Source: Furfurilactobacillus milii
GTDB lineage: Bacteria; Bacillota; Bacilli; Lactobacillales; Lactobacillaceae
NCBI RefSeq assembly: GCF_021654115.1
Contig: NZ_JAIWJF010000004.1
Location: 124,001 to 188,000, forward strand
DNA: 64,000 nt
Direction of reading: 5' to 3'
Positions 36,497 to 46,649 of this stretch are shown here, piece by piece (the first letter of the stretch is position 1; every line of letters starts with the position of its first letter). The notes beneath the pieces were generated by a model. The model was not told the origin of the DNA. It did not search any database and worked only from the letters and a program-made list of their open reading frames with translations. The translations under genes were made by a program, and so were the position numbers.

Positions 36497-39400
36497 TTAT
36501 TTTTGATCATCATTCAACCGTGACTCCGGTGTTGGATACGTAATCTTCATCACCGCTGACATGATAATCGGAATCAAAATAACTAGTAACAGGATCCCGA
36601 CAATCACAACTAGCGCCACTTGAATCAACGTCATCACACCAGACGGAATCAGTGCTGCGAATGTTCCGCTAAGGATAATCCCCGCTGAGATGACCACGGT
36701 TCCAATAATCGTCGTTGCCTTGAGCATCTTAGCATCGGTCGAAATTGGCTGATGCAGGAACTCACGGTACTTCGCCATGAGGAAGATACTGTAATCGACA
36801 CCCAGTGAAACCAACATAATGAAAGCAAAGAAAGGTGTGTTCCAAGTCAACATGCTTTGACCAAGGAATGCCTTCACCAGCCAGTGTACGATGTTCGTTG
36901 CGCCACTGTAAGCAATCAACAAGGTTCCCTCAATCGCGATTGGTTGAACCAATGAATGGGTGACAAACATCAACGCAATGAAGATTCCAGCTAACATAAT
37001 GATAGCGGTACGACTAAAGTCTCCAGCCGCCATTTCATTGATATCATTGGTTTGCGAGGTACTACCACCAAACGCAACCTTGGCATTATTCATCGATGTT
37101 CCTTTAAGAGCGCCACGAACAATGCCTTCCAACCGTGGCAAACGTTTCATCGCAGTCTGTGAGCTTGGATCGTCCTTAAGAATGACCGTCATCTTCGTGA
37201 TCTTGCGATCCGGCGAGAAGTACGTTTTAAGGACTGGGGCAAACGTTTTGCTCTTTAACTGCGCATCTGGAATATAGTAGGTTTCTGCTGCGCTGGCATG
37301 TTGCAGACCACTCAAGTACTTATTCGCCTGACCAGAACCTGCGGAAATCTTGCTGAGCCCGTCTGTCGCGGTCCCTAAGCCATTGGACAAACTAGCTGTT
37401 TGACCGCCAAGTTGTGACAGTTTCGAAGCCATTTCTTGGTTTCCGCTCGCAACTTGGTTAGCGCCACTGACTAGTTGACCAGTATTGCCATTGATCGTCC
37501 CCATCGCACTGGCTAACTGATTGGTGCTACTACTCAATTGTGAGAGACCACCGCTCAACTGCGTGATTGCTGTCGCAGACGCCGGCAATACTTGATTCGA
37601 GGCTGTGTTCAACTGACTAACGGCTTGCTGCAATTGTTGCGTTGACCCTTGCAGGCTCTGTAATTGACTAGCAACGGATTGATCACTGCTACCAATGTTT
37701 TGTGCATCAGCACCAATTTTGCTTAATGAACCTGCCAACGTTTGTTGCAAACCAGCACTGGCCTGACTCTGCTGTTTCAGTGCTGCATCAATCGTCGCCG
37801 TGACAACTTGTTGTTGCTGAGCATTTAAGTTAGCACCTTGGCCCTGCATTGCTGCAACTAACTGACCGGCGTTAACATTTGGCGCGCTAATGCCCTTCAT
37901 CGCATTTTGAATGGCACCCAGTTGACTGCCAATATCACTGGCGGAACTACCGATACTAGTCAGGGAATTCGTCACGCCACTGGTCGAACCAGTTGAAGCA
38001 GCGTTAACCTGATTGTTCAAACTACTGATGGCCTGATTCAATTGTGGTAACGCCGTAGTTAACTGTTTCAATTGCGCCTGTTGACTACCACTTGTACTAT
38101 TTTGAAGCTGTGCGTTCAGTTCATTCACACCTTGGGTTACTTGATTAATTCCGGAACTCAAGGTTGATGTTCCGGCGGCAACCTGTTGCGAGCCAGATGC
38201 TAACTGATTAGCAGAATCAACGCCACCGCTGATATTAGCGCCGTCCAACTGCTGTTTTGCTGACCCCAGGCCACTATTAATTTTGTCCAGCCCCTGTTGT
38301 GACTTAGTTAAACCACTGGTGACCGTCGCCATCTGGTTGCGAACATACAGTGCCTTAATGGCTGAACCACCAGGCTGTGACGCGGACAAAACCGTTTTAA
38401 CGCCGGCTGAATTCTGCAATTGTTTGGTCAAACGATCAATAATTTGGAGCGACTGCTCATTGTTCAAACGATGATCACTCTGAATGTAAATCGTTGTCGG
38501 TTCAGCAGTCCCCTTTGAAAAGTGTTTTTGAACCACTTGAAAACCACGTTTGGCAGGGACATTGTCAGCAATTTCAACGGTATTGTCATAATCCAACGTA
38601 CCGTGGCCCATTAAGGCTAACGGAACCATCACGATCGCCATCACAACTAGCGTCAAAATCGGACGAATCATGGCCGTACTGCCGAGCGCGTGCCACAGCT
38701 TGCTGTCACCCTCACCAGCTGACTTACGAACCGGCCAGAACATGTTTGGTCCGAGAACGGTCATAAAGAACGGATTCAGTGTGAGCAAAACTACTAGCAA
38801 CACGACGACCCCAACGGCAATGCCGACCGCCGAACGGTACAGGGAGAACTTGGCAAACGCCAACACGGACATCCCGATTAATACGGACAGACCGGAGTAC
38901 AAGATGGTTCGCCCACCAATCTTGATCGCACTGGCAGTTGCATCATGCGGATTCTTGCCGTGCGCCATTTCCTGCCTAAATTGATTGTATAGGAGAATGT
39001 TGTAGTCCGTTCCAATCCCAAATAGCACAATGATAATGAACACTTGTGTAAAGTTTGAAAACGGGAAGTTGAAGTGTTGGACCAAGTTGGTAACCACGCT
39101 AATGGATACCAAGCCCGATACTGCGACGGTTAATAATGAAATAATCGGTGTGATCGGTGAACGGAAGACTAACAGCAACACCACGAAAATGAAAATCGCC
39201 GCAATTACCTCCGTCTTTCGCACCCCAGCCTGAGTGGCATCTGAAAAGTCTTGGTTCAAAATATCTGAACCAGTGACATAGGTTTTCACACCGCTCGTTT
39301 TAACCGCCTTCGTTAATTGATCACGGATCAAACTTCGCGTGTGTGCTTTACTCAACTTAACGTTTAACTGAACCAGCTGCGTTGTCTTGTCTTTGGATAC

Positions 39401-39754
39401 CAACTGTTGTTTAGCGGTAGCACTGTCTTGAGCAGTTGTAATGCCCTTAATCTGATACTTTGACTTATCAGACTTTAGCTTATCAATAGTTCGGTCAATC
39501 GCAACATTCTGTGCGGGTGTCAGCTTGTCATCACCATTACTGAACACCGCGACAACTGCCGTCGTATTTTTCTGGTCGCTACCCCACTTTTTTTGCATCT
39601 GCGTAGCGCGGACACTTTGATATGTACTAGGAATTTTAATTTGGCCCTTGTCGGCCACCAACTTCCCCGTATCAGGTGTCATCATGATGGCAGCCACTAA
39701 AACGATCAACCACCCTAATAATCCCCAAACGTGATTTTTAGTCATCCATTTCAT
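36497..39754 (-). CDS. MMPL/RND-family exporter
   Basis: 1085 residues. Two blocks of six membrane segments surround a large extracytoplasmic region (about residues 430-810) rich in Gln, Ser and Asn with heptad-like repeats (QLSGGLSQLSSSTNQLASAM). The MMPL signature GIGTDYNILLYNQFRQE near 250 and its repeat SLGVDYSIFLMAKYREF near 995 carry the proton-relay acids. YdfJ-like members export lipids or toxic compounds. GGAGG precedes the ATG. The Rrf2-type gene 90 bases upstream probably controls it. Confidence 0.9.
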   Translation of the reverse strand: MKWMTKNHVWGLLGWLIVLVAAIMMTPDTGKLVADKGQIKIPSTYQSVRATQMQKKWGSDQKNTTAVVAVFSNGDDKLTPAQNVAIDRTIDKLKSDKSKYQIKGITTAQDSATAKQQLVSKDKTTQLVQLNVKLSKAHTRSLIRDQLTKAVKTSGVKTYVTGSDILNQDFSDATQAGVRKTEVIAAIFIFVVLLLVFRSPITPIISLLTVAVSGLVSISVVTNLVQHFNFPFSNFTQVFIIIVLFGIGTDYNILLYNQFRQEMAHGKNPHDATASAIKIGGRTILYSGLSVLIGMSVLAFAKFSLYRSAVGIAVGVVVLLVVLLTLNPFFMTVLGPNMFWPVRKSAGEGDSKLWHALGSTAMIRPILTLVVMAIVMVPLALMGHGTLDYDNTVEIADNVPAKRGFQVVQKHFSKGTAEPTTIYIQSDHRLNNEQSLQIIDRLTKQLQNSAGVKTVLSASQPGGSAIKALYVRNQMATVTSGLTKSQQGLDKINSGLGSAKQQLDGANISGGVDSANQLASGSQQVAAGTSTLSSGINQVTQGVNELNAQLQNSTSGSQQAQLKQLTTALPQLNQAISSLNNQVNAASTGSTSGVTNSLTSIGSSASDIGSQLGAIQNAMKGISAPNVNAGQLVAAMQGQGANLNAQQQQVVTATIDAALKQQSQASAGLQQTLAGSLSKIGADAQNIGSSDQSVASQLQSLQGSTQQLQQAVSQLNTASNQVLPASATAITQLSGGLSQLSSSTNQLASAMGTINGNTGQLVSGANQVASGNQEMASKLSQLGGQTASLSNGLGTATDGLSKISAGSGQANKYLSGLQHASAAETYYIPDAQLKSKTFAPVLKTYFSPDRKITKMTVILKDDPSSQTAMKRLPRLEGIVRGALKGTSMNNAKVAFGGSTSQTNDINEMAAGDFSRTAIIMLAGIFIALMFVTHSLVQPIAIEGTLLIAYSGATNIVHWLVKAFLGQSMLTWNTPFFAFIMLVSLGVDYSIFLMAKYREFLHQPISTDAKMLKATTIIGTVVISAGIILSGTFAALIPSGVMTLIQVALVVIVGILLLVILIPIIMSAVMKITYPTPESRLNDDQK

Positions 39755-39844
39755 GTTCTCTCTAACCTCCTAAACCTTACCGAGCTTCGGCATAACCCGA
39801 AAGTCGTTTCACTCGGGAACCCACCGAATGTGACGACTTCCACG

Positions 39845-40399
39845 TTATTGATCAACTTCTCCCTGGGCCTGAGCATCACTCTTTGCCTGCAACCATGGTG
39901 TCCAATCGATCGTGATCAGTTTGCCGTCACGATGCGGGCACAACTCATTGAGCGTGGATGCAGCTAACTTGTCACGATAACTTTTCTCAGCCTCCGCAAA
40001 GATTGCCAACGCCTCTTCCTTGGCATCCCCAGGATTATGGCCTTCATCCAAGCGTCCCATGTGATAACAAGCATCAAATGACGGATCCTTGGACATGCCG
40101 AAAACGTGGTCGGCAAGTCCTGATGAAACACCGAACGGGTCAGTTCCCTCAATGGTGTTAAAAACGTCCAACATCGTAATTTGATCCGGCTCACGATTGA
40201 TCACGAAGCCGCCATCCTTACCAGAAACAGATCGAACTAAGCCAGCCCGTGACAGATGTTGAATGACTTTTTTGGTATATGAATCTGATAGTCCCAGCCG
40301 TTGTGAAATCAAAGTACTGTGTAATGGTATTTCACGTTTTTGAATCGCCAAGAGCATCAACACACAGATGGCTTGTTCCAAACTTGGTTTAACTTTCAT
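39845..40399 (-). CDS. Rrf2-family transcriptional regulator
   Basis: 184 residues. Winged helix IPLHSTLISQRLGLSDSYTKKVIQHLSRAGLVRSVSGKDGGF, the GGF wing being typical for Rrf2. Cysteines occur at about residues 12, 110 and 151 but not in the spaced triplet that binds Fe-S clusters in IscR. GGAGG precedes the ATG. Same strand as and directly upstream of the MMPL exporter. Confidence 0.85.
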   Translation of the reverse strand: MKVKPSLEQAICVLMLLAIQKREIPLHSTLISQRLGLSDSYTKKVIQHLSRAGLVRSVSGKDGGFVINREPDQITMLDVFNTIEGTDPFGVSSGLADHVFGMSKDPSFDACYHMGRLDEGHNPGDAKEEALAIFAEAEKSYRDKLAASTLNELCPHRDGKLITIDWTPWLQAKSDAQAQGEVDQ

Positions 40400-40515
40400 T
40401 GCGATATCCTCCAGAAATGTGCGTTTACAAACACGACATTCGGTATCCTTTTTATTAACAGGATATATAATATCCCGTTTAAAAATAAATACAAGATTAA
40501 ATTTTAATTTGGAGT

Positions 40516-40567
40516 TTGTTCATTGCCCATTGATTCGCTATACTGACAGCATTAGTAACCGGTTACA
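40516..40567 (+). promoter_or_regulatory. glpK promoter with cre-like operator
   Basis: TTGTTC (40516-40521), 17 bases, TATACT (40539-40544). A 12-bp palindrome GTAACCGGTTAC at 40555-40566, AGTAACCGGTTACA in full, fits the CcpA cre consensus TGWNANCGNTNWCA at all but the first base and would lie at the transcription start. Confidence 0.7.
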
Positions 40568-40593
40568 AAGGCAAAATAAAAACGAGGCAAACT

Positions 40594-42099
40594 ATGGCAT
40601 TCGTCACTGAACATTACATTTTGGCCGTGGATCAAGGCACCTCTGCATCGCGGGCAATTATCATCAATAAAAATGGCCGACGGGTTACCGCGGCTTCCCA
40701 ACCATTACCACAAATCAATCGCCATCCTGGATGGGTGGAACATGATCCGAATTTACTGTGGAATTCCGTTCAATCAGTAATTTCGTCTGTCTTGATTAAC
40801 GCTGGTATCCATCCGGACCAAATTGACGGGGTTGGCATTGTCACACAACGTGAAACGACCATTATCTGGGACCGGACAACTGGTGAGCCAATTGCACCGG
40901 CAGTTGGTTGGCAGTCTAAGCAAACGGATGATGTTACCCGGCAACTCATCAAAGATGGGTACGGTGAGATGATCCATCAAAAAACAGGACTCTTTATTAA
41001 TTCTTACTTCTCAGCCGCCAAAATTCGTTGGCTTCTTGATCACGTCGAGGGTGCGCAAGAACGCGCTGAAAAAGGTGAGCTCTGTTTTGGCACGGTTGAT
41101 TCGTGGCTGGCATGGAAATTGTCAGGCAGTGCGCTTCATGTCACTGATTACTCCAATGCCAGTCGAACGATGCTGTTTAACATTCACACATTGGATTGGG
41201 ATGATGAAATTCTCAAGCTGATGAATATTCCCCGCGCCATGTTGCCCGAGGTTAAGTCATCTTCTGAAGTCTACGGTCACACCCAAAACTATCAATTTTT
41301 CGGTGCCGAAGTCCCTATTGCTGCCCTCGCTGGTGACCAGCAGGCCGCTTTGTTTGGCCAAATGGGCTTCGATAAAGGTGTCATCAAAAACACGTATGGT
41401 GCTGGTGCCTTCATCGTGATGAATACGGGTGATGAACCGTTGATTTCAAATAACGGGCTACTTACAACCATCGCCTATGGTCTAAATGGCAGTGTGCAAT
41501 ACGCCCTTGAAGGCTCTATCTTCGTGGCCGGTTCCGCGATTGGCTGGCTACAAGATGAAATGAAAATGATTCCGGACGAACCAGCTGCCAAACGGGCTGC
41601 GTTAGCCTCAACTGATCACGATGAAGTCTATGTGGTCCCCGCTTTCTCCGGACTAGGTGCTCCTTATTGGGACGATGCTGCTCGTGGCGCTGTTTATGGA
41701 ATCACCCGTGGGACAACTCAAAACGATTTTGTTAAGGCCACTTTACAATCGATTGCCTACCAAACACGTGACGTTATCGAAACCATGCGAAAAGATACGC
41801 AGCTTGCCATCCCCCGTTTGAAAGCTGACGGTGCCTCATCACGAAACACCTATCTTATGCAATTTCAGGCGGACATTCTTAATATGGAAATTGATCGTTC
41901 CGCTGATGAGGAAACAACAGCACTCGGTGCGGCCTTTCTAGCAGGTCTCGCCGTTGGCTTTTGGGATAATGTCGACGCCCTCCAGGCTATCTACCAACAG
42001 GGCAAGACCTTCTCTCCTTATATGCCCGAGGACCACCGGCAACGTTTGTATCAAGGCTGGCAAACAGCGGTCAAAGCAACGGAATTGTTCAAACTATAA
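40594..42099 (+). CDS. glpK: Glycerol kinase
   Basis: 501 residues. FGGY kinase: phosphate loop [11 protein letters not shown] near residue 12, WVEHDP near 47, [13 protein letters not shown] near 248 and [15 protein letters not shown] near 263. It phosphorylates glycerol to glycerol-3-phosphate. In Gram-positive GlpK, as I recall, a histidine in Y-H-F-x-G-x-E-V-P is phosphorylated by PTS HPr; here the position is Gln-234 ([10 protein letters not shown]). No glpF or glpO/glpD is beside it. Confidence 0.93.
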   Translation: MAFVTEHYILAVDQGTSASRAIIINKNGRRVTAASQPLPQINRHPGWVEHDPNLLWNSVQSVISSVLINAGIHPDQIDGVGIVTQRETTIIWDRTTGEPIAPAVGWQSKQTDDVTRQLIKDGYGEMIHQKTGLFINSYFSAAKIRWLLDHVEGAQERAEKGELCFGTVDSWLAWKLSGSALHVTDYSNASRTMLFNIHTLDWDDEILKLMNIPRAMLPEVKSSSEVYGHTQNYQFFGAEVPIAALAGDQQAALFGQMGFDKGVIKNTYGAGAFIVMNTGDEPLISNNGLLTTIAYGLNGSVQYALEGSIFVAGSAIGWLQDEMKMIPDEPAAKRAALASTDHDEVYVVPAFSGLGAPYWDDAARGAVYGITRGTTQNDFVKATLQSIAYQTRDVIETMRKDTQLAIPRLKADGASSRNTYLMQFQADILNMEIDRSADEETTALGAAFLAGLAVGFWDNVDALQAIYQQGKTFSPYMPEDHRQRLYQGWQTAVKATELFKL

Positions 42100-42124
42100 T
42101 CAAACAATGAATTTTAATCTTCTA

Positions 42125-42164
42125 AACTGTTGGCCTACCTGAATAATGGGTCCAGCAGTTTTTT
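42125..42164 (+). terminator. glpK terminator
   Basis: AACTGTTGG pairs with CCAGCAGTT (one G-U) and six Ts are nearby at 42159-42164. Confidence 0.75.
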
Positions 42165-42227
42165 AGTGGCATTTTGCAGAAAAATACTGGACTGTTGACT
42201 GATAGCTAGTCGATTGCGCTGTTATAT

Positions 42228-42412
42228 GAGCCGAAGGGCGGCAACATTGACACCGAGCCGTGAAGGTCACGTTAATTCGAGTGGTTTGCTCGAATTTAGG
42301 TTACGGACGGTCGTGAAGACGTGAACTTCGGCTTTACGACGAGGTGAAAGACGGTGAACTTCCGGCTTGAACCGGTCCCACGGCGAGCGTGTCAATGTTG
42401 CCAACCGTAGGC
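42228..42412. ncRNA. Structured intergenic element of unknown family
   Basis: A perfect 14-bp repeat GGCAACATTGACAC (42240-42253) and complement (42389-42402) is extended outward by GCC/GGC and GG/CC with small internal loops and inward by CCGTG/CACGG. Inside lie hairpins at 42274-42296 (AATTCGAG/CTCGAATT), 42310-42340 (GTCGTGAAG/CTTTACGAC) and 42361-42376 (CCGG pair). The GC content is far above its surroundings. It fits a multi-branched RNA or a palindromic repeat element; strand is unknown. Confidence 0.6.
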
Positions 42413-42717
42413 GTCAGCTGCCCTCCTCAAAAAAGTTAATATTAGATCGATCGCTAGGCCCGTAGAAAACTTTTTTCATCAATATTTTCCATTAATGTAA
42501 ATTTTTTTGAAATTCATTTTGGTGGACCAGACCAATGCTAATCGTTGATATGATAAGTTTTCATAACTAATTCACGGCCTGAACCTAATGAAACCGGTTG
42601 CTCACGGTGGTGCATCGCGCTAGATATTGTTATATAATGAACCAGTCAACGACAGAAAGCGGTTTCGTTTTCTGTCAATACAACCCTACATTTACAGGCA
42701 TTTAAGGAGTGAAAACC
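42413..42717 (+). promoter_or_regulatory. zwf upstream region
   Basis: A TATAAT at 42633-42638 is the likely -10; no good -35 is seen. The leader has a hairpin GACAGAAA/TTTTCTGTC (42651-42677). Farther up, AAAAAAGTT and AACTTTTTT (42429-42474) form an inverted repeat around GATCGATCGCTAGG. Confidence 0.5.
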
Positions 42718-44199
42718 GTGGCAACAGAATACAGCTCATTGTTTACTTTCTTTGGTGGTACTGGTGACCTTGCCAAACGTAAACTGTACCCATCCCTCTT
42801 CAAACTTTACGTTCGCGGAAACTTAGGCGAACATTTTGCCGTTCTCGGAACTGCTCGTGATAGCTGGACCGACGACAAATTCCGTGAAGTCGTAACACAA
42901 TCCATTAAGGATGACCAACCGGATGCAGATATGCACGCGGCAGAAATTTTCGTGTCACATTTTTACTACATTGCACACGATGTTACGGATAAGGCGCACT
43001 ACGCTGTGATGAAGGACCTCGTTGAAAAGCTGGACAAACAATACAGCATCAACGGTAACCGGATCTTCTATCTGTCCATGGCACCACGCTTCTTCGGTGA
43101 AGTTGCCCTCAACTTGAAGTCAGAAGGTTTGCTCTCTGAAAATGGTTCAAACCGTTTGGTCATTGAAAAACCATTTGGTACTGACTTCACAACTGCTGAA
43201 ACTTTAAACACCCAATTATCCGGTGCATTTGACGAAACTCAAATCTACCGAATTGACCACTACCTTGGTAAGGAAATGGTTCAAAATATTCAGGCTTTGC
43301 GTTTCGGCAATACGCTTGTTGAATCTCTGTGGAACAACCGTTACATCGACAACGTTCAAGTGACCTTAAGTGAAAAACTTGGTGTTGAAGACCGTGCCGG
43401 TTACTACGATACTGCTGGTGCTTTACGTGACATGGTTCAAAACCATATCATGCAAATCGTTTCTCAATTAGCAATGGAACAACCTGTTTCATTCACTGAC
43501 GCCGATGTTCGTGTTGAAAAGATCAAGGCATTGCGTTCACTCCGGGTTTACAGCCCAGCCGAAGCTGCCAAGAACTTTATCCGCGGCCAATATGGTGCTA
43601 ACGATACTGAACCTGCTTACCGTGATGAACCAAACGTACCGAAGGATTCACACAACGACACGTTTGTTGCCGGTAAATTATTATTCGACAACTATCGTTG
43701 GTCAGGTGTTCCTTTCTACGTCCGGACTGGTAAGCGTTTAGCTGACAAGTTTACACGGATCGACGTTGTCTTCAAGAAGCCTTTGATCGACATCTTCGCC
43801 TTCCCACAAAACCGTGATAACTCTTTGGCACCAAATGTTTTGACCATCTACGTTGAACCAAACTCAGGCTTCTCTCTCCAATTGAACGCCAAGACTGCTG
43901 GTCAAGGTTTCGAAACGGAACCAATCCATTTGGACTTCCAGCAAGATGTTGCTCAAAAAGAAGAAACGCCAGAACCATACGAACGTTTGCTGCATGACAC
44001 CTTGAAGGGTGACCAAACTAACTTCGCCTCATGGGATGAAGTTTCATACGCATGGAAGTTCGTCGATGTTATCCAGAAGTTATGGGATTCAGAAACACCA
44101 GACTTCCCTAACTACATCTCCGGTTCTATGGGACCAGCTGCATCAGATGAACTGTTGCAACGTGATCACCGGACTTGGGTATATCGCTTAAACCGTTAA
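42718..44199 (+). CDS. zwf: Glucose-6-phosphate 1-dehydrogenase
   Basis: 493 residues from GTG 42718, eight bases behind AAGGAG; a GTG at 42709 overlaps that site. NADP fold start FTFFGGTGDLAKRKLYP, substrate site RIDHYLGKEMVQN near 180, and VIEKPFGTD near 150. First step of the oxidative pentose phosphate route, feeding the phosphoketolase pathway of heterofermenters together with gnd at 55006. Codon use is strongly biased (GGT, AAC, CGT, GAA), as in highly expressed genes. Confidence 0.96.
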   Translation: MATEYSSLFTFFGGTGDLAKRKLYPSLFKLYVRGNLGEHFAVLGTARDSWTDDKFREVVTQSIKDDQPDADMHAAEIFVSHFYYIAHDVTDKAHYAVMKDLVEKLDKQYSINGNRIFYLSMAPRFFGEVALNLKSEGLLSENGSNRLVIEKPFGTDFTTAETLNTQLSGAFDETQIYRIDHYLGKEMVQNIQALRFGNTLVESLWNNRYIDNVQVTLSEKLGVEDRAGYYDTAGALRDMVQNHIMQIVSQLAMEQPVSFTDADVRVEKIKALRSLRVYSPAEAAKNFIRGQYGANDTEPAYRDEPNVPKDSHNDTFVAGKLLFDNYRWSGVPFYVRTGKRLADKFTRIDVVFKKPLIDIFAFPQNRDNSLAPNVLTIYVEPNSGFSLQLNAKTAGQGFETEPIHLDFQQDVAQKEETPEPYERLLHDTLKGDQTNFASWDEVSYAWKFVDVIQKLWDSETPDFPNYISGSMGPAASDELLQRDHRTWVYRLNR

Positions 44200-44256
44200 T
44201 TTAAATTGACGCGAGAAAGTTGTGTTGAATTCAGCTTTCCAATTTAAATATTTCAA

Positions 44257-44306
44257 AAAAGGCAGTAAGCAACTATTCCAAACGATTAGTTGCTTACTGC
44301 CTATTT
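44257..44306. terminator. zwf terminator
   Basis: Perfect 15-bp stem GGCAGTAAGCAACTA and complement, A-run before it and TATTTG after it. Confidence 0.88.
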
Positions 44307-44422
44307 GATTATAAAGGTAGCGCCTGGGTCAAAGCTGAGCCATTCCCCTACTTACTATTATTCATTCTTGTCATTTTCGAGTTGGTTCAGATTATTGTGA
44401 GCATTCTCGATATATATATATA

Positions 44423-44662
44423 TTATTTGTCATTGATACCAAGGTTGCGACCATTATATTCCTGCGGATTTTGAATAATGTTTAAAACAAGTTTGGCCAT
44501 ATTTTCAGGAGACATGTCGCAACCATTAAATGGCCTTCCTTCTTTAGTGATCTCATAGTCTTGCGAAGTCGGACTCTTATTAATCCAGCCTGGTCGAATT
44601 ACCGTATAATGCTTAGCACCATTTTCAACAAGATCGGCAGCTTCGCGATGGGGGCCAGCCAT
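44423..44662 (-). pseudogene. C-terminal fragment of an SDR/NAD(P)-binding protein
   Basis: The frame reads AGPHREAADLVENGAKHYTVIRPGW and ends NGRNLGINDK. This is the second half of an atypical short-chain dehydrogenase (R-x-A-A-D-L-V ... Y-T-V-I-R-P-G-W). A stop lies five codons before the ATG, and no Rossmann half is present upstream. A (TA)n tract lies just past its 3' end at 44402-44415. Confidence 0.6.
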
Positions 44663-45096
44663 CGTTCTGGTGTTTTAAAATAGCATTAACGGACGTAACT
44701 ATCTATAGCATTATGCTCGAAACACACTGTCCGTTTGAATAAGATTCACGTAGAGTAAATCTTGCCAAAAATAAATCCTGATTATGATTTATTAATAACA
44801 GAACACATTAACCGCCTGTCATTAATTTAAAATTTTGTAAAAAACGCTAAACGCCTGTAAATAATATGTGTAAATATTATTTACAGCCGTTTTATATCTG
44901 ACATAATTACTTCAATAATCGAAGACCGCTCAATTTGATTGAATTAAGCCTCTCTAGTATAATTCACAATTCTTGATTGTAATTTGGCATACATCATTTC
45001 ATTTTCCGATTCATTTAACATCCACGTATGCAATTTTGCCTGCATATTCTTTAATATGACAGCTTGTTTCTTAATACATATCTACGTATACAGGTC
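44663..45096 (-). other. 434-bp gap, AT-rich, with one terminator
   Basis: No coding sequence seen. It may contain remains of the missing SDR half but I could not recognise them. The hairpin at 44849-44892 is listed separately. Confidence 0.45.
44849..44892 (-). terminator. Terminator of SAP-domain gene
   Basis: Stem AAACG-CTGTAAATAATAT and complement with a 5- to 6-base loop; TTTTTT follows on the minus strand. Confidence 0.7.
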
Positions 45097-45735
45097 CTAT
45101 TTCACATACTTTTGTATCGACTTAATGTTCTCTTTTACTAATTCACGACTATAAACCTTTTCTTTGTCTGAATCTCTGAGGATTCTCCAGATAATAGATG
45201 CTACTTTCATTTGTGAGCTAAACTTCGAGTTATATGGGTCATTTCGAAAGCTTTTTACAAAGTTATTCCACTGATAGGTTTTTTCTTCGGCGTTCTCTGT
45301 ATATTTTTGTTTGTCATCATCTAAGCATGCAATTAAATCTGCCACCGTGGCGGAAGTATCAGCATTTTTTTCGACTTCCCTCATCATTACGCCCATTGAT
45401 TTACGGTACGAAAACTTTTCAACTTGGAAATAACGACAGAAAAAAATTCTAGCTTCGTTATTCAGCGAAAAACCTGAATTTAACAACTTAGTGTTCAATG
45501 TGATCTGATCCGCTTTTAGACTCAATGTCGTATTTCTGCGTATTTTCCTAACACTTTTTATATTTTGAACTGGCATACCTTCCAGAAATTGAACAATATA
45601 ACCTGTTAACTCAGCCTTTGTCCCATAATTTGGTAATTTATATTTTCTACAAATCTGTTCCAGCTCTGCTTTATACCAATAATATTTATGAAAGGTTTCG
45701 CTATCCATTTTGCTGTTAAATGCAGGTCTATTCAT
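45097..45735 (-). CDS. SAP-domain protein (DUF6434-like)
   Basis: 212 residues from ATG 45735, ten bases behind GGGAGA; an earlier TTG (45744) abuts that site. The N-terminus MNRPAFNSKMDSETFHKYYW leads into a SAP-like helix pair (LEQICRKYKLPNYGTKAELTGYI), a fold that binds DNA or RNA. The C-terminal half is helical and basic, with SLNNEARIFFCRYFQ and AEEKTYQWNNFVKSFRNDP. Family members are common, uncharacterised and often in accessory regions. Low GC suggests acquisition. Confidence 0.7.
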   Translation of the reverse strand: MNRPAFNSKMDSETFHKYYWYKAELEQICRKYKLPNYGTKAELTGYIVQFLEGMPVQNIKSVRKIRRNTTLSLKADQITLNTKLLNSGFSLNNEARIFFCRYFQVEKFSYRKSMGVMMREVEKNADTSATVADLIACLDDDKQKYTENAEEKTYQWNNFVKSFRNDPYNSKFSSQMKVASIIWRILRDSDKEKVYSRELVKENIKSIQKYVK

Positions 45736-45866
45736 ATAATACAATTCTCCCTTTCGCCGCTTATAGTTAAGAAGACCCTATGCGGTAATTACCTACAAAT
45801 CATTCCATATAGTAAAACAATAACTTATGCATTCAAAAAATGTCGCGCAAAAAAAGGATGCTAAAA

Positions 45867-46649
45867 TTAGTTCTGCGAATAGATAGCCTTCAAGCCAGCA
45901 ATATCCCCACTAGTTAACTGCACACGTCCTTGCGTTACTGGATACATGACGGAATTCGGATCACTACTATGATCAAGCCCCAATGCGTGGCCCACTTCGT
46001 GAATGGCCACAGCATCGTTGTATGAACTCAAATAGGCTGTATTCAGCTTGGCACTTCCATGATTCGTTGCGTTAGCGCCACTAAAATTCGTTTGGTAAAT
46101 TTCTGGACCGCCATGACCTACCTCAACTGCGCCATCACTGGCTGCTTTTGAAACTTCATGATAGGTGCTAAACGTCAACTGGTTTTGTCCACTGCCCGCG
46201 TGACCGGGTTTAAGGGTAACAATCCCGGTCGCATTATACGTTTGCACGGCAGTATCAAACGCCAAACGCACTGCCGGCGAATCAGAAGCTGCATACTCGT
46301 AGTAGTACGTGGGTTGCAAATGAACATTACTGACAATCGATTCAACTGGCGTCGCATCGGTGGCAGTTGAATTGTCTTTAGATGCTGCAACGTGTGATGA
46401 TGGCCTGCCGCTAGACGATGTTTCCTGTGAAGCCGTTGAATTCTGGGCGCCAGCATTGGCGTTTAATGTAACGGCCGTAAAAAAAGTATTTACTTGTTCG
46501 TGAACCTTTTGAAATGACCGTTGAATGTTGGCCGGGCTAACCTGGGCAGAAAGTTGCTTCTCCAGCAGTGGGTGATTTTGTAAAAACAGGGCGCCGCCAA
46601 CAATCACGACAACGAGTCCTACAAGTCGGCCCAAATAATTCTTACGCAT
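45867..46649 (-). CDS. Secreted matrixin-type zinc metalloprotease
   Basis: 260 residues from ATG 46649, eight bases behind GAGG. A membrane/signal segment (GRLVGLVVVIVGGALFL) is followed by a Ser/Thr-rich linker and the catalytic domain with HEVGHALGLDHSSDPNSVMYP: the HExxHxxGxxH zinc site and the Met-turn. The protein is probably anchored outside the membrane. Lactobacillar relatives are uncharacterised; a role in cell-surface protein turnover is likely. Confidence 0.85.
   Translation of the reverse strand: MRKNYLGRLVGLVVVIVGGALFLQNHPLLEKQLSAQVSPANIQRSFQKVHEQVNTFFTAVTLNANAGAQNSTASQETSSSGRPSSHVAASKDNSTATDATPVESIVSNVHLQPTYYYEYAASDSPAVRLAFDTAVQTYNATGIVTLKPGHAGSGQNQLTFSTYHEVSKAASDGAVEVGHGGPEIYQTNFSGANATNHGSAKLNTAYLSSYNDAVAIHEVGHALGLDHSSDPNSVMYPVTQGRVQLTSGDIAGLKAIYSQN

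Noticed and set aside
44395-44421. TA dinucleotide tract as a regulatory switch
   Set aside because: It follows a broken gene and has no promoter or start codon whose spacing it would change.
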